NCBI GenBank assembly: GCA_016716405.1
Contig: JADJWK010000002.1
Coordinates: 1,302,001-1,366,000 of the forward strand
DNA: 64,000 bases
Direction of reading: 5' to 3'
Source of the DNA: Candidatus Melainabacteria bacterium
Lineage (GTDB): Bacteria; Cyanobacteriota; Vampirovibrionia; Obscuribacterales; Obscuribacteraceae
Below the pieces are notes generated by a model. That model saw only the letters and a list, made by a program, of their open reading frames with translations. It searched no databases and had not been told where the DNA came from. Position numbers and translations under genes: made by a program. Shown here piece after piece: positions 1-8,310 of the stretch (its first letter is position 1; each line of letters opens with the position of its first letter).

Positions 1-601
1 CAATATATCGCAAATGCTGAAGAAGTCTTGCCAGATGAAGACTATTTGAAAGAAGATCATCTTCGTTACAGGCGTTCCGGAGAGCCTCCAGGGTATCGTG
101 GAGATCCTTGCGCTCGGCGTCACTGAGCCTGGAGTCGTCTTCGATCTTGATGTTTTTTAAGAAATCGTCAGCCTCATTCTTCAAATTCTTGAATTTGAAT
201 GAGTCGTCCTCATCTTTCTTCTCGATTCCCCGCAATCGAAAATGCTGCCGGAGCCCCAGGGGTATCGTCAGCCCCATATTGGCCGAGGCATCGAGCATAT
301 GAGTCGTAGACCAGGTAAAGTCGCGCCCGGCCAAAGGCTGGGTCGTCAGGTCCCGGGCGACATTGCCGCCGCTCAAAAGCTTGGTAATGTCGGTGGTCCG
401 TCTGGCATCGAAATCAGCCTGATTTCCGGGAGTCCCGGCTCCCTTCTCAGTGCTCCTGGTCTGGGAGTCCTTCAGCAGCTCGTTGAAAGACATGGATTGA
501 GCCGAGTCAGAGACCTTACCCGGGACATCCCGGGTATCCGGGGTCTTGCCGCTGTCGGCATCGCCCTGCTTGTTCTGTCCCGGACCGTGTGAACTGGTCA
601 T
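1..601 (-). CDS. Hypothetical protein, 3'-partial at window edge
   Basis: An uninterrupted reading frame of 200 codons starts with ATG at 599-601 and runs leftward off the window. The first ~60 residues are polar and low in complexity (Gly, Asp, Ser, Thr, Lys). The rest is a charged helical region with a KKDEDDSFKFKNLKNEADDF-type segment and a D/E-rich stretch. I see no signal peptide, membrane segment or known motif. The polar N-terminus resembles that of the large cytoplasmic or secreted proteins seen elsewhere in this window, such as the zincin protein at the right edge, but I cannot assign a family. No strong ribosome site precedes the ATG. The frame is supported by its length and codon pattern only. 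Confidence 0.55.
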   Translation of the reverse strand, partial: MTSSHGPGQNKQGDADSGKTPDTRDVPGKVSDSAQSMSFNELLKDSQTRSTEKGAGTPGNQADFDARRTTDITKLLSGGNVARDLTTQPLAGRDFTWSTTHMLDASANMGLTIPLGLRQHFRLRGIEKKDEDDSFKFKNLKNEADDFLKNIKIEDDSRLSDAERKDLHDTLEALRNACNEDDLLSNSLHLARLLQHLRYI

Positions 602-725
602 CTCTAAGCTCTTGGCTCTCTGCTTGCCGCATAGTCTGAAAGGTTAATGACATTCTACTATAAGGATAAATGCAGGCAAGGTAGGGGCTTCCAGGGACAT
701 TGCAGGGACCTCATGACTATCCGGG

Positions 726-761
726 TTTGGATCTTCAACCGATATCGGTTGAAGATCCAAA
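726..761. repeat. Palindromic repeat copy 1 (36 bp, perfect)
   Basis: This is a perfect 36-bp inverted repeat centred between 743 and 744. It contains the core TCAACCGATATCGGTTGA at 735-752 and is the longest perfect copy of the family. It lies between the divergent genes starting at 601 (minus) and 851 (plus). The hairpin is not followed by a U-tract in either direction, so it does not look like an intrinsic terminator. Confidence 0.95.
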
Positions 762-850
762 AAAGGACCTGAGGCATATGCCGGGGTTGTCTATCTGTCA
801 TGGAGACCTGCCACCACAGCCGGTTTTTGGCATCGTGCTAGAATCTACTC

Positions 851-1432
851 ATGGAAAGAGCCTTGAGTAGCAGGATTCGGCGGTCGGTGTTTATCGGTCT
901 TCTCCTCAGCCTGACTGGCTGGACGGCTCCGGCTGCGGAAGGGGAGGATGATTCGGCTCTTCGACCGGCTCAGCCTCAACCTCAGGCTGTGGAGTCTCTG
1001 AAGCCTGTTAAGCCCGGTTTTCTTGCCGGATCTGTGGATACTCTGGACCGCTTGCGCAAGGACGGAACGGTTGCCAAGCGCATGGCTCGTTACCACTGGC
1101 TGGACAAGATTGCTCTGGCACAGCCTGAGGTGATCGAGGCGATCACCAACCATAGCGCTGCCGCCAGGATTCTTGCCTCACATCCCCGTATAGCCGAGAT
1201 TGCTGAAGCTGATCATTATCTATGCCGGCGGATTACCAAATGGAAAAGCGCTGCTCGTATACTGGCAGCCAATACAGGGGTCCGCAATGTCGTCACCCTT
1301 GATCCTGAAGGAATCTATCGCGCAATCAGGCGTGATCGGAAAGTCGCTCGGATCCTGGCGAAGAATCCTCGCTTTGATCAGATGATCGCCGAGAATCCTG
1401 ATCTGGGGCGCTACATCGCCCAGTTCATGTGA
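851..1432 (+). CDS. Secreted alpha-helical protein of unknown function
   Basis: This 193-residue protein starts with a basic N-terminus and a hydrophobic segment (about residues 11-28, ending ...TAPAAE) typical of a Sec signal peptide. The mature part is rich in Ala, Ile and Arg and shows loose internal repeats of the form A-x-I-L-A-x-x-P (AARILASHP, AARILAANT, VARILAKNP). This suggests a repeated helical hairpin. Its stop codon overlaps the GTG start of the next gene (GTGA, 1429-1432), so the two are probably translationally coupled. I do not recognise the family. A periplasmic partner of the TauE-type permease is possible but is only inferred from the coupling. Confidence 0.7.
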   Translation: MERALSSRIRRSVFIGLLLSLTGWTAPAAEGEDDSALRPAQPQPQAVESLKPVKPGFLAGSVDTLDRLRKDGTVAKRMARYHWLDKIALAQPEVIEAITNHSAAARILASHPRIAEIAEADHYLCRRITKWKSAARILAANTGVRNVVTLDPEGIYRAIRRDRKVARILAKNPRFDQMIAENPDLGRYIAQFM

Positions 1433-2322
1433 CCTATTCAACTATCGAGATCGTCAAGGTCCTTGCTATCGGTTTTCTTACCGGAGTTTTTTCAGGCGGT
1501 TTCGGCGTCGGTGGTGGGATTGTCTGTACGCCCCTTCTAAGACTGATCATGGGAGTCAGCCCGCATGTGGCCATCGGCACAACAATGGCTCTGATTATTC
1601 CGACGTCGATAAGCGGTGCTGTGAATTATCTGAGAAAGGACCTGGTAGACAGGAAGCTCTCTTTTGCCCTAATGCTGCCGGCTATCGCTGGTGTTCTCGC
1701 CGGGGCCTGGCTTACCAATGTGGTGCACGGGCGTGCTTTGATGCTTTCCTTCGCGTGTTTGATTCTGCTTTCCGGCACTGACCTTGTATTTGGTGTCGGT
1801 AAAAAGCTCAGTGGACAGGGCAGCGATCCGTCTGGACGAACCGGTGCGGGGACTGACGCCGTCCCGGATTCTAATTCGGATTCCCGTTCGGATCCCGGCC
1901 CGATTTCCAGTTCGGATTCCGGCCAGATTTCCAGCTCGAATTCCAGCTCGAATGCCGATTCTGCCGCGATGGTAACCGTGATCGGTTTCATGGCCGGAAG
2001 TCTGGCCGGGTTTTTCGGGGTCGGGGGAGGTTTCGTCCTGGTTCCTTGCTTGCTTTATTTCTTCAAGGCTCCGATAAAGTCGGCTTTTGGAACGTCATTG
2101 CTGGTCATCGCCTCGGTCTCGATTCCGGGAACAATCACTCATTATCTTCTCGGGCATGTCAATATCGAGCTCATGCTTGCCATGATGGGGGGCGCTATTG
2201 CCGGCTCTTTCGTTGGCTCGTCGGTGGCTCTCAAGGTGAAGGATAGCTGGTTGCGCAAAGCCTTTGGCGTTATCATGCTGGCTGTGGCGGTAACTCTTGG
2301 CTGTAGAGAACTGGGCGGCTGA
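1429..2322 (+). CDS. Sulfite exporter TauE/SafE family permease
   Basis: This is an inner-membrane permease of the TauE/SafE family, which moves sulfonates, sulfite or other small organic anions. The two halves each carry the family's glycine-rich motif: FSGGFGVGGGIVCTP near residue 22 and LAGFFGVGGGFVLVP near residue 190. There are about seven or eight hydrophobic segments in all. Between the halves (about residues 125-180) lies a Ser/Asp-rich low-complexity linker encoded by degenerate short tandem repeats (about 1868-1965). Such a linker is not usual for the family. The GTG start overlaps the previous stop codon. The substrate cannot be told from the sequence. Confidence 0.85.
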   Translation: MTYSTIEIVKVLAIGFLTGVFSGGFGVGGGIVCTPLLRLIMGVSPHVAIGTTMALIIPTSISGAVNYLRKDLVDRKLSFALMLPAIAGVLAGAWLTNVVHGRALMLSFACLILLSGTDLVFGVGKKLSGQGSDPSGRTGAGTDAVPDSNSDSRSDPGPISSSDSGQISSSNSSSNADSAAMVTVIGFMAGSLAGFFGVGGGFVLVPCLLYFFKAPIKSAFGTSLLVIASVSIPGTITHYLLGHVNIELMLAMMGGAIAGSFVGSSVALKVKDSWLRKAFGVIMLAVAVTLGCRELGG

Positions 2323-2360
2323 GGGAATATACTGGTTAGGCAGCTTTCAGGGATCGACTC

Positions 2361-2915
2361 TTGTCTACTTTTCATGCGCGATTACTGGAGTTGGAGTCGG
2401 AATTGATCGCCAAGGAAGAGGCGGCAAAAGGAATTCCGGAGCTGACTGCCGACTGTGTCCTGCTTCTCGAGTCGGTAGAGAAGGAGATTGGTGTCAGGCT
2501 CGGTGATGAGGTCCCTCACGATTTTCGTGGCTGGCTATCTTACTATCGCAATCGCGATCAGCTCCTCATCTGCCGGGGGCGGGCGTTCAAAGAGTCGGGG
2601 CTTTTCGGCAAATGGCGGGCAGGCTGCGACGTCGCTTACGGGCTCGATACATTCACCGAATACCGGCGTGGATTCGATGTCACGCCTCCTCAAGACCTCG
2701 ACCATCTGCTGGTGAATTTCGGTCATACGGGTGAGGCGGTGCGGGTTTTTCTCTGGTACGGGGAGAACATTGCCCCTTATCGTTTGATTTTCGAAGCCGA
2801 GATGGAAGAGGAGCCGCATAACACCTTGAAAGATGCGGTCATCGAAGCCTGTGTCTGGATAGTCAAGAAACCCAGGGAAAAAACGCTTCCTGAATATCTA
2901 AGCAGTCTCGAGTGA
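2361..2915 (+). CDS. Hypothetical cytoplasmic protein
   Basis: This 184-residue soluble protein begins at a TTG codon 38 bp after the TauE gene. No better in-frame start is visible. It has an acidic N-terminal helix, then a mixed domain with several aromatic residues (WLSYYRNRDQLL, YGENIAPYRLIF) and a C-terminal helix. The general pattern (N-terminal helix, HDFRGWLSYYR segment, acidic residues) is faintly like SMI1/KNR4 (SUKH) proteins, but I would not assign that. It converges with the slipin gene, with 22 bp between the stop codons. Confidence 0.6.
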   Translation: MSTFHARLLELESELIAKEEAAKGIPELTADCVLLLESVEKEIGVRLGDEVPHDFRGWLSYYRNRDQLLICRGRAFKESGLFGKWRAGCDVAYGLDTFTEYRRGFDVTPPQDLDHLLVNFGHTGEAVRVFLWYGENIAPYRLIFEAEMEEEPHNTLKDAVIEACVWIVKKPREKTLPEYLSSLE

Positions 2916-2937
2916 GTTTTTGGGTCGATTGGATAAG

Positions 2938-3795
2938 TCAGGCTTGCTCTTTGTCCTTCTCGGGGACTTTCAGAGTGGTGCCTTGCTGATTGCCGGTGAG
3001 ATGCTCGACTAGCGGCTGTATCAGCGGCTGCGCCATGGACTCGAGATTTTTGAGCGGGGATTTGTGGTGGTGCTCGAAGAGCTCGATGGGAATCGGGAAG
3101 ATGATGGTGGAGTTGTTCTCGGCGGATACCTCTACCATTGTCTGGAGCTGTCTCAGCTGCATGGCGCCGGGAGCTGCCGAGATCTTCATGGCTGCCTGGG
3201 AGAGTTTTTCGGCAGCTTGCAGCTCTCCGTCTGCAGCCACGATCTTGGCTCTTCTCTCCCGCTCCGCTTCCGCCTGTCTGGCCATGGCACGTTGCATGCT
3301 TTCGGGAATCTCGACGTCTTTCACTTCCACTGAGTTGACTTTGATCCCCCAGCCTTCCGTCTGACGATCGATTATGGCGGAGAGTTTATGATTGATGCCA
3401 TCGCGCTCGGTGAGCAACTCGTCGAGCTCGTGTTGACCGAGAACGCTTCTCAGTGTGGTCTGGGCGATCTGGCTGGTGGCTGTGAAAGGGTCTTCCACCT
3501 TGGTCACGGCTTTGAAAGGATCGACCACCTGGAAGAAGCAGACTGCAGCGGTTTTGGCCGAGACGTTGTCTTTGGTGATTATTTCCTGCATGGGAATGGA
3601 CATGGTGATGACACGTAGATCGACCTTTTTCTGGCTCTGCAGGATCGGATAAACGAAAGTCGGTCCCGGTCCTTTGATGCCAGTGGCTTTACCGAGGGTG
3701 AAAATAACCAGCCGGTCATATTCCTTGACGAATTTGATGCCGGAGATCAGGTAACCGAGCACTATGAAGATGCCTATACCCAGAAGCTCGCCCAT
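2938..3795 (-). CDS. Slipin / SPFH-domain membrane protein (stomatin-like)
   Basis: This 285-residue SPFH/band 7 protein has an N-terminal membrane anchor (about residues 3-20). The SPFH core follows, including KEYDRLVIFTLGKATGIKGPG, the internal VDLRV...SIPMQEIITKDNVSAKT, and a coiled-coil region rich in Glu, Ala and Arg (ARQAEAERERRAKIV). Members oligomerise into membrane microdomains and often work with NfeD or FtsH-type proteases. No NfeD gene lies beside it here. It is the last gene of a leftward run after rsmB, 69 bp away. Length and domain order match the slipin subgroup. Confidence 0.9.
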   Translation of the reverse strand: MGELLGIGIFIVLGYLISGIKFVKEYDRLVIFTLGKATGIKGPGPTFVYPILQSQKKVDLRVITMSIPMQEIITKDNVSAKTAAVCFFQVVDPFKAVTKVEDPFTATSQIAQTTLRSVLGQHELDELLTERDGINHKLSAIIDRQTEGWGIKVNSVEVKDVEIPESMQRAMARQAEAERERRAKIVAADGELQAAEKLSQAAMKISAAPGAMQLRQLQTMVEVSAENNSTIIFPIPIELFEHHHKSPLKNLESMAQPLIQPLVEHLTGNQQGTTLKVPEKDKEQA

Positions 3796-3864
3796 GTGGA
3801 ATTCACCCCGAAGCTTGGAAAGTCCTCTGCTTTTCGTACCAAATATGGCGACAATTCAAACGAT

Positions 3865-5604
3865 TCAGGAGCGCAACAGCCGGGCGATAAAGAAACCGGA
3901 AAGCGCCATGGTGGAAGGCAGCAACTGTATCTGACCGCTCTTCAGGTCGTCTGTCTGCTTCCCGGCAAGAGCCGTGGGCAGGAATGGGCTGAGGTCGTCG
4001 AGGTGGAAGTCCTGGTTTTCTTGAAGAAACTTGTCGACAACTCCCTGATTCTCCTCGGGCTCCACCGAGCAGGTGACATAAACCAGAACGCCCCCGGGCT
4101 TGAGAAGCCGGGAAGCGTTCCGGAGAAGGCCGAGTTGCAGGTCGGTCAGGCTTTCGATTTCCTCGGGACGGCGCCGGTAGCGCAGGTCGGGGCGGCGGTT
4201 GAGCACCCCGGTCCCGGAGCAGGGGGCGTCGACAAGTATCCTGTCGGCCAGGGCGTCTCCAGGAAGGCTGAAAGTGAGCCCGTCGGCGCAGACAATCTCG
4301 ATATTGCTGAGACCGAGACGCCGGCGGCTTTCTTTCAGAAGCTCCAGGCGGGTCTCGTTGCGGTCCACGGCGAAAATCTTGCCTGTGCCATCCATGAGCT
4401 CGCTGAGATGCAGGGTCTTGCCACCGGGAGCGGCGCAGAGGTCCACCACGAGTTGCCCGGGCGAAGGAGCAAGGGCCAGAGCCGCAAGGGCCGCCGCCTC
4501 GTCCTGGACGCTGAATAGCCCTTCCTCGTAGCCGGGGAGACGGTCGAGCCCGCCAAGTCTACCTGTACCAGACTCGATGATGAGCACCGGCTCTACCAGC
4601 TTCGAGCGTCTGGCTTTCACCCCATGGCGGTGGAACAGATCCAGGAGTCCTTCAGGGGTCATGGCGGTCTCGTTCACTCTCACGGCGATTACTGGCTCGC
4701 TCTGGCTGTGCTCGAGGAGCGCCCGGGTCTCATCGGGACCGTAGAAGGTGAGCCAGCGCTCGACGATCCAGCCCGGCATCGAATAGCGCAAGGAAAGGGC
4801 GGCAGCGGTTTCGAGCTGAGCGGTTTCGAGCTGAGCGGTTTCGAGCTGAGCGCTTTCGGACTGAGCGCTCCGGGGCTGAGCACTACCATGAGCGCTCTGG
4901 GAAAGAGCACCACCGGCCTGGTCGGCTTGTCTTTTGACATGTCGATTGAGGGCGGCGGTGGTGTAACGAGCCAGTCCGTCATGACCGCACATGCGAGCTA
5001 CCGAGGTGCCGGTGCTCACCACCGCTCTTGGTGGCAGATCCTTGAGAAACTCGAGCTGGAAGATCCCCAGCCGGAGGGTATTGAGAAGGACCGGCGCGAG
5101 CTTGTCGGCGGGGCGGTCCGAGACCGTCGCGATCAGATGATCGAGATAGTCCCGATTACGAGTCACACCCTGGACCAGGCAGGTGACAAACGCTCGATCG
5201 CGACCGGACAGTTTGCTTCCATCAAGGGCTTTCTTGAGGGCGATATTCGAATAAGCGCCTTCCCGATCGACTTTCAGCAGGATCTCGAGGGCCAGCTTGC
5301 GAGATTCGACACCTTTCTCTTTATGGGGCGCGTTCGATGCTTGTTTCCCAGCCGAAGCCCGTTTGCCGCCGGGATTCTGCTTGCCGCCGGGATTCTGCTT
5401 GCCGCCGGGATTCTGCTTGCCGCCGGGATTCTGCTTGCCGCCGGGATTCTGCTTGCCGCCGGGATTCTGCTTGCCGCCGGGATTCTGCTTGCCGCCGGGA
5501 TTCTGCTTGCCACCGGGATTCTGCTTGCCGCCGGGATTCTGCTTGCCGCCGGCAGCCTGTTTGTTTTGCGATGAATTCTCGCCCTTCCTGGAGTTTTCTT
5601 CCAT
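3865..5604 (-). CDS. rsmB: 16S rRNA (cytosine-5)-methyltransferase RsmB
   Basis: RsmB methylates C967 of 16S rRNA using S-adenosylmethionine. The protein has an N-terminal NusB-like RNA-binding domain (starting RKLALEILLKVDREGAYSN) and a C-terminal Rossmann methyltransferase domain. Visible motifs are VDLCAAPGGKT (SAM binding), VDAPCSGTG (motif IV with the release cysteine) and YVTCSVEPEEN (catalytic cysteine). At 579 residues it is over 100 longer than usual. The excess comes from an N-terminal run of ten NPGGK(Q/R) units and an Ala-Gln-Leu-Glu-Thr repeat between the two domains, both encoded by DNA tandem repeats. It follows fmt on the same strand, 46 bp away, a common pairing of translation genes. 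Confidence 0.93.
   Translation of the reverse strand: MEENSRKGENSSQNKQAAGGKQNPGGKQNPGGKQNPGGKQNPGGKQNPGGKQNPGGKQNPGGKQNPGGKQNPGGKQNPGGKRASAGKQASNAPHKEKGVESRKLALEILLKVDREGAYSNIALKKALDGSKLSGRDRAFVTCLVQGVTRNRDYLDHLIATVSDRPADKLAPVLLNTLRLGIFQLEFLKDLPPRAVVSTGTSVARMCGHDGLARYTTAALNRHVKRQADQAGGALSQSAHGSAQPRSAQSESAQLETAQLETAQLETAAALSLRYSMPGWIVERWLTFYGPDETRALLEHSQSEPVIAVRVNETAMTPEGLLDLFHRHGVKARRSKLVEPVLIIESGTGRLGGLDRLPGYEEGLFSVQDEAAALAALALAPSPGQLVVDLCAAPGGKTLHLSELMDGTGKIFAVDRNETRLELLKESRRRLGLSNIEIVCADGLTFSLPGDALADRILVDAPCSGTGVLNRRPDLRYRRRPEEIESLTDLQLGLLRNASRLLKPGGVLVYVTCSVEPEENQGVVDKFLQENQDFHLDDLSPFLPTALAGKQTDDLKSGQIQLLPSTMALSGFFIARLLRS
4808..4867. repeat. 15-bp tandem repeat inside rsmB
   Basis: About four units of TCGAGCTGAGCGGTT (last ones diverged) lie in the linker between the NusB and methyltransferase domains of rsmB. 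They encode a repeated QLETA peptide on the minus strand. The unit length is a multiple of three, so the frame is kept. Confidence 0.85.
5365..5544. repeat. 18-bp tandem repeat, ten units, inside rsmB
   Basis: Ten head-to-tail units of GCCGCCGGGATTCTGCTT lie near the 5' end of rsmB and encode NPGGKQ on the minus strand. Nine units are identical and one has a single change (a CCACCGG variant near 5511). Near-identity suggests recent expansion by slippage or unequal recombination. Confidence 0.95.
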
Positions 5605-5650
5605 GACTGCTCTTTTATCTCTGACTCTTCTGTTTTCGGCTATTCAAAAC

Positions 5651-6655
5651 TCAGGCTTGCTGCAGGACTACGGTTTCGAGCCTGTCCCCAACTTTGAGAT
5701 GAACGCCATTGGCCCATGCCTGGGCGTCTGTCCCCGGTTTACCCGGGGGCTGGACCGAGATCAGCTCCAGGCGCTCCCCTCCGTTCTCACCGCAGGCGAC
5801 CAGGACGCTGCTTCTGCCTTTCCCAGAGGCAAGTATAAGCGTTCCCGGGGAAAGCTGACTCTTTGAAGATGCAGGACCTTCAGTTCCGGGCTCCGGACCC
5901 GGGAGCGCCGTGCGGTTAATCTTCAGGACCTGCTGTTTGAAACCGGTAAAAGCACCGGGCCAGGGGCGCAGACCTCGAACCTGATCATGGATTTTCCTGG
6001 CGCCATCTCTCCAGTCGATCGCGCCCATTTCCTTTTCGAGCAGGGGGGCATAGGTGGAGAGGGTGTCGTCCTGTGGGATTGCTTTAACCGATCCGTCAGC
6101 GAGCCCTTTCAGGGTGCGGACCATGAGATCGGCTCCGACCTTCGCCATCTTCGCTCCGAGCTCGATAGCGTCCATATCGACAGGGATGTCGATCTTCTCT
6201 TTGAGGAGCATCGCTCCGGTATCCACGCCCCGGTCGGTTTGCATGGTGGTTATTCCTGTCTGCTCCAGACCACGCAGGATCGCCCAGTTGATCGGGGCTG
6301 CCCCGCGGAGCTCGGGCAAAAGCGAGCCGTGCAGATTGATCACCCCCAGGGGAGCCATCTCGAGCACTGCTTTCTTGAGAATCTGTCCGAAAGCGACCAT
6401 GACAAGAACATCAGGCTTCAGAGCCGCCATTGCTTCGACTGTCTCCGGCGAGGCGCCCAGCTTTTCCGGTTGAAGCACAGTGATACCGGCTGCGACGGCA
6501 GTCTCCTTCACCGGCGGAGCCTGGACCTTATTGCCCCTGCCCCTGGGCCGGTCGGGCTGGCAGACCGCTGCCACCACCTCGAAAAAAGGATCGTCTATAA
6601 GCGCCTTCAAAGTCGGCACTGCGAATTCCGGAGTTCCTAGATAAATTACTCTCAC
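5651..6655 (-). CDS. fmt: Methionyl-tRNA formyltransferase
   Basis: Fmt formylates initiator Met-tRNA with 10-formyltetrahydrofolate. I place the start at the GTG at 6655, giving MRVIYLGTPEFAVPTLKAL, the canonical beginning of the family; an upstream TTG would overlap the previous gene. The formyl-transfer domain shows the NLHGSLLPELRGAAPINWAI signature and the Asp in DRGVDTGAML. The C-terminal OB-like domain follows (DWRDGARKIHDQVRGLRPWPGA). The predicted length of 334 residues is normal, but a short insertion near residue 270 (GPEPGTEGPASSKS) is unusual. It lies 4 bp after the small gene 6660-6866 and upstream of rsmB. Confidence 0.95.
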   Translation of the reverse strand: MRVIYLGTPEFAVPTLKALIDDPFFEVVAAVCQPDRPRGRGNKVQAPPVKETAVAAGITVLQPEKLGASPETVEAMAALKPDVLVMVAFGQILKKAVLEMAPLGVINLHGSLLPELRGAAPINWAILRGLEQTGITTMQTDRGVDTGAMLLKEKIDIPVDMDAIELGAKMAKVGADLMVRTLKGLADGSVKAIPQDDTLSTYAPLLEKEMGAIDWRDGARKIHDQVRGLRPWPGAFTGFKQQVLKINRTALPGPEPGTEGPASSKSQLSPGTLILASGKGRSSVLVACGENGGERLELISVQPPGKPGTDAQAWANGVHLKVGDRLETVVLQQA

Positions 6656-6659
6656 GCTT

Positions 6660-6866
6660 CTACTCGGAAAGACTGATTTCAACGATCTGGTCGAAATTGA
6701 TACAGGTCCGGTCGTCCAGCATGATATACATCAGGCGGTTCTGCCCCTCGAAAGCCAGGTTGGTAAGCCTGCCTTCATAGGTGAGATCGCCGGTGGCCAC
6801 GACCCGGACGGCCAGCCCGACCCATTGTCTCAAATAGACGCGTTTGTCGGTGCTCTGCTGCGTCAT
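6660..6866 (-). CDS. Small conserved-looking protein upstream of fmt
   Basis: This 68-residue protein starts at the ATG at 6866, which has GGGAGG a few bases upstream. A longer start at 6887 is possible but lacks a good ribosome site. The sequence is mostly predicted beta strand (GLAVRVVATGDLTYEGRLTN, LMYIMLDDRTCINFDQIVEI), which would suit a small beta-barrel of Sm or SH3 type. That fold is a guess. The stop codon is 4 bp before fmt, so it is very probably co-transcribed and perhaps coupled with it. Confidence 0.65.
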   Translation of the reverse strand: MTQQSTDKRVYLRQWVGLAVRVVATGDLTYEGRLTNLAFEGQNRLMYIMLDDRTCINFDQIVEISLSE

Positions 6867-6957
6867 GCGAACCTCCCTCTCCACCACCTGTGCGCCGAAC
6901 TAGAAAAAGCTATCAGAAATCGCCGGATTTTCCAAATCGTCCTGCGCGCTTCACTTG

Positions 6958-7605
6958 CTACCTTCCGTAAAGCTCCGGCTTGATCTTCTTGAGTATGGAC
7001 AAAAGGCGGTCGTAGTCGGAGCGCATGATCTGCGAGAGCTTCCTGCCGGCTTCCACCAGATAGTCGTCGTCACCGCCCACCACCAGGTGAGCTTCGCGAA
7101 TGGTGGCAGCGATGAGCTCATCGGCTGGCACCTCCGAGATACCAGTGAGCAGCCGTAGAAGCTCGAAGTCTTCGGTTATGGAAAGCACCTCCCTGCTGCT
7201 TGCCGCATAGACGAAATCATGCACGTCCGGAGGTTGCGGAGGGAGGTGCTGAAAGGCGCGTCCGGCGATGGCATGACCTACGATTACAGCATGCACTTCG
7301 GTCCTGAGCAGGGAGAAAATATGGGGCTGCTCGGTCTGCAGCTCGACCCGGGTCATGCCCAGAGCGGAAGGGCGGTGCACGCTGTCGAGAGGACCGGTGG
7401 TGACGTTATACACAACAGCGATGATATCAAGACCGCTCGACTGAGACTCGACCCGGAGAAAGCTGCCGAAACGCGGTTTGGGAGCGAGGTCCGGGGCTTC
7501 CTCGGCAATCGGCAGGCACTCTGCCGTAAAACCAGTGATGGTGGCCGATATGACCTCGGCAAGAGGTGGGTTGGGGATCTCGCCTGTCTCGTTCTTCGCA
7601 GCCAT
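6958..7605 (-). CDS. HAS-barrel domain protein of cyanobacterial type
   Basis: I place the start at MAAKNETGEIPNPPLAEVIS (7605), 10 bp after the lipoprotein stop, giving 215 residues. The N-terminal ~80 residues form a beta-rich module (FGSFLRVESQSSGLDIIAVV) like the HAS barrel at the start of HerA/FtsK-type ATPases and F1 ATPase subunits. The C-terminal half is helical, ending in a conserved-looking DELIAATIREAH...YDRLLSILKKIKP segment. From memory, similar stand-alone proteins are found across cyanobacteria with unknown function. No ATPase domain is attached. Confidence 0.65.
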   Translation of the reverse strand: MAAKNETGEIPNPPLAEVISATITGFTAECLPIAEEAPDLAPKPRFGSFLRVESQSSGLDIIAVVYNVTTGPLDSVHRPSALGMTRVELQTEQPHIFSLLRTEVHAVIVGHAIAGRAFQHLPPQPPDVHDFVYAASSREVLSITEDFELLRLLTGISEVPADELIAATIREAHLVVGGDDDYLVEAGRKLSQIMRSDYDRLLSILKKIKPELYGR

Positions 7606-7615
7606 AAGACAGGAG

Positions 7616-8164
7616 TCAGTCAGTGGGCGGGGTGAGCTGGTTGGGAGTGAAGTTCTCCATCTCGCTCTCGTCAACGCTGCCTTCCACCGACTTGCCCTGG
7701 CTGACACTGATTGTGGTCTTCTTGCCGTCTTCGGACATGACCACATTCATCTCGAGATCATTGAGGTGCCCGGACATTATGATCATGCGGGGCATCTTCT
7801 CGTTGGAGTCTATTGTCCAACCACCCTTCTCGAGTGCCGACTGATACCAGTCACCGACCTGCTCGATAGTATCCGCAGTGGACAGCGAAAGAAACCGTGC
7901 CTCCTCGCCCTCCTTGTCATGCGCGTCAGTGGCGCCAGCCACCGCCGCCCCTGGATAGACAAAAACCTTCAACTCCTTCGGAATATTCTCTTCGCCTTCC
8001 GAGAAAGTATGAGTCATACCGGCCGACTTGAAAGTGACACTTTTGTCATTGCCGCATCCGGCAAGCATCACAAGGCTCGACAGTGTCAGAACCCCTGATA
8101 CCACAAGCAGTGCCAGCCCGCCCTGCTTTGCTGCGAATTTCTTGCTCGAATATGATCTTGGCAC
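7616..8164 (-). CDS. Putative lipoprotein
   Basis: A GTG at 8164 preceded by GGAG gives MPRSYSSKKFAAKQGG followed by a hydrophobic stretch and the lipobox LAGC. The cysteine near residue 36 would be lipidated by Lgt and LspA. The mature part (about 145 residues) has KVFVYPGAAV and ADTIEQVGDWYQSALEKGGW segments. These resemble the small secreted proteins in cyanobacterial-type genomes that carry a Y-P-G-A motif followed by a DxVxxWYxxxLxxxGW motif. A longer frame up to 8419 is open only because it reads through palindromic repeat copy 2, and is unlikely to be coding. Confidence 0.75.
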   Translation of the reverse strand: MPRSYSSKKFAAKQGGLALLVVSGVLTLSSLVMLAGCGNDKSVTFKSAGMTHTFSEGEENIPKELKVFVYPGAAVAGATDAHDKEGEEARFLSLSTADTIEQVGDWYQSALEKGGWTIDSNEKMPRMIIMSGHLNDLEMNVVMSEDGKKTTISVSQGKSVEGSVDESEMENFTPNQLTPPTD

Positions 8165-8282
8165 CTGGTCCCATCTCCGCGAAGTTATCTGCGTCCGGAT
8201 TATTTTACATGTTCCGCGTCGAGCTCGCCCGCCCTCTCCATTGGCAAGAGGTAATACCCGGTAAGGGCTTGATTGTGAAACC

Positions 8283-8300
8283 TCAACCGATATCGGTTGA
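8283..8300. repeat. Palindromic repeat copy 2
   Basis: The core TCAACCGATATCGGTTGA is intact and the right flank AGATCC matches the extended consensus. The left flank has CC instead of CT. It sits between the end of dppC (8311) and the start of the lipoprotein gene (8164), both on the minus strand. Confidence 0.95.
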
Positions 8301-8310
8301 AGATCCGGAC

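Noticed and set aside
726..761. Palindrome as an intrinsic terminator
   Set aside because: No T-run follows the hairpin on either strand, and other copies lie inside a coding region and upstream of genes.
3796..4518. Plus-strand frame opposite rsmB
   Set aside because: It is an antisense shadow of the methyltransferase domain; the minus-strand protein has all catalytic motifs.
5365..5544. Regular repeats that might suggest a CRISPR array
   Set aside because: Units are directly head to tail with no spacers, encode a periodic peptide in frame within rsmB, and no cas gene is present.
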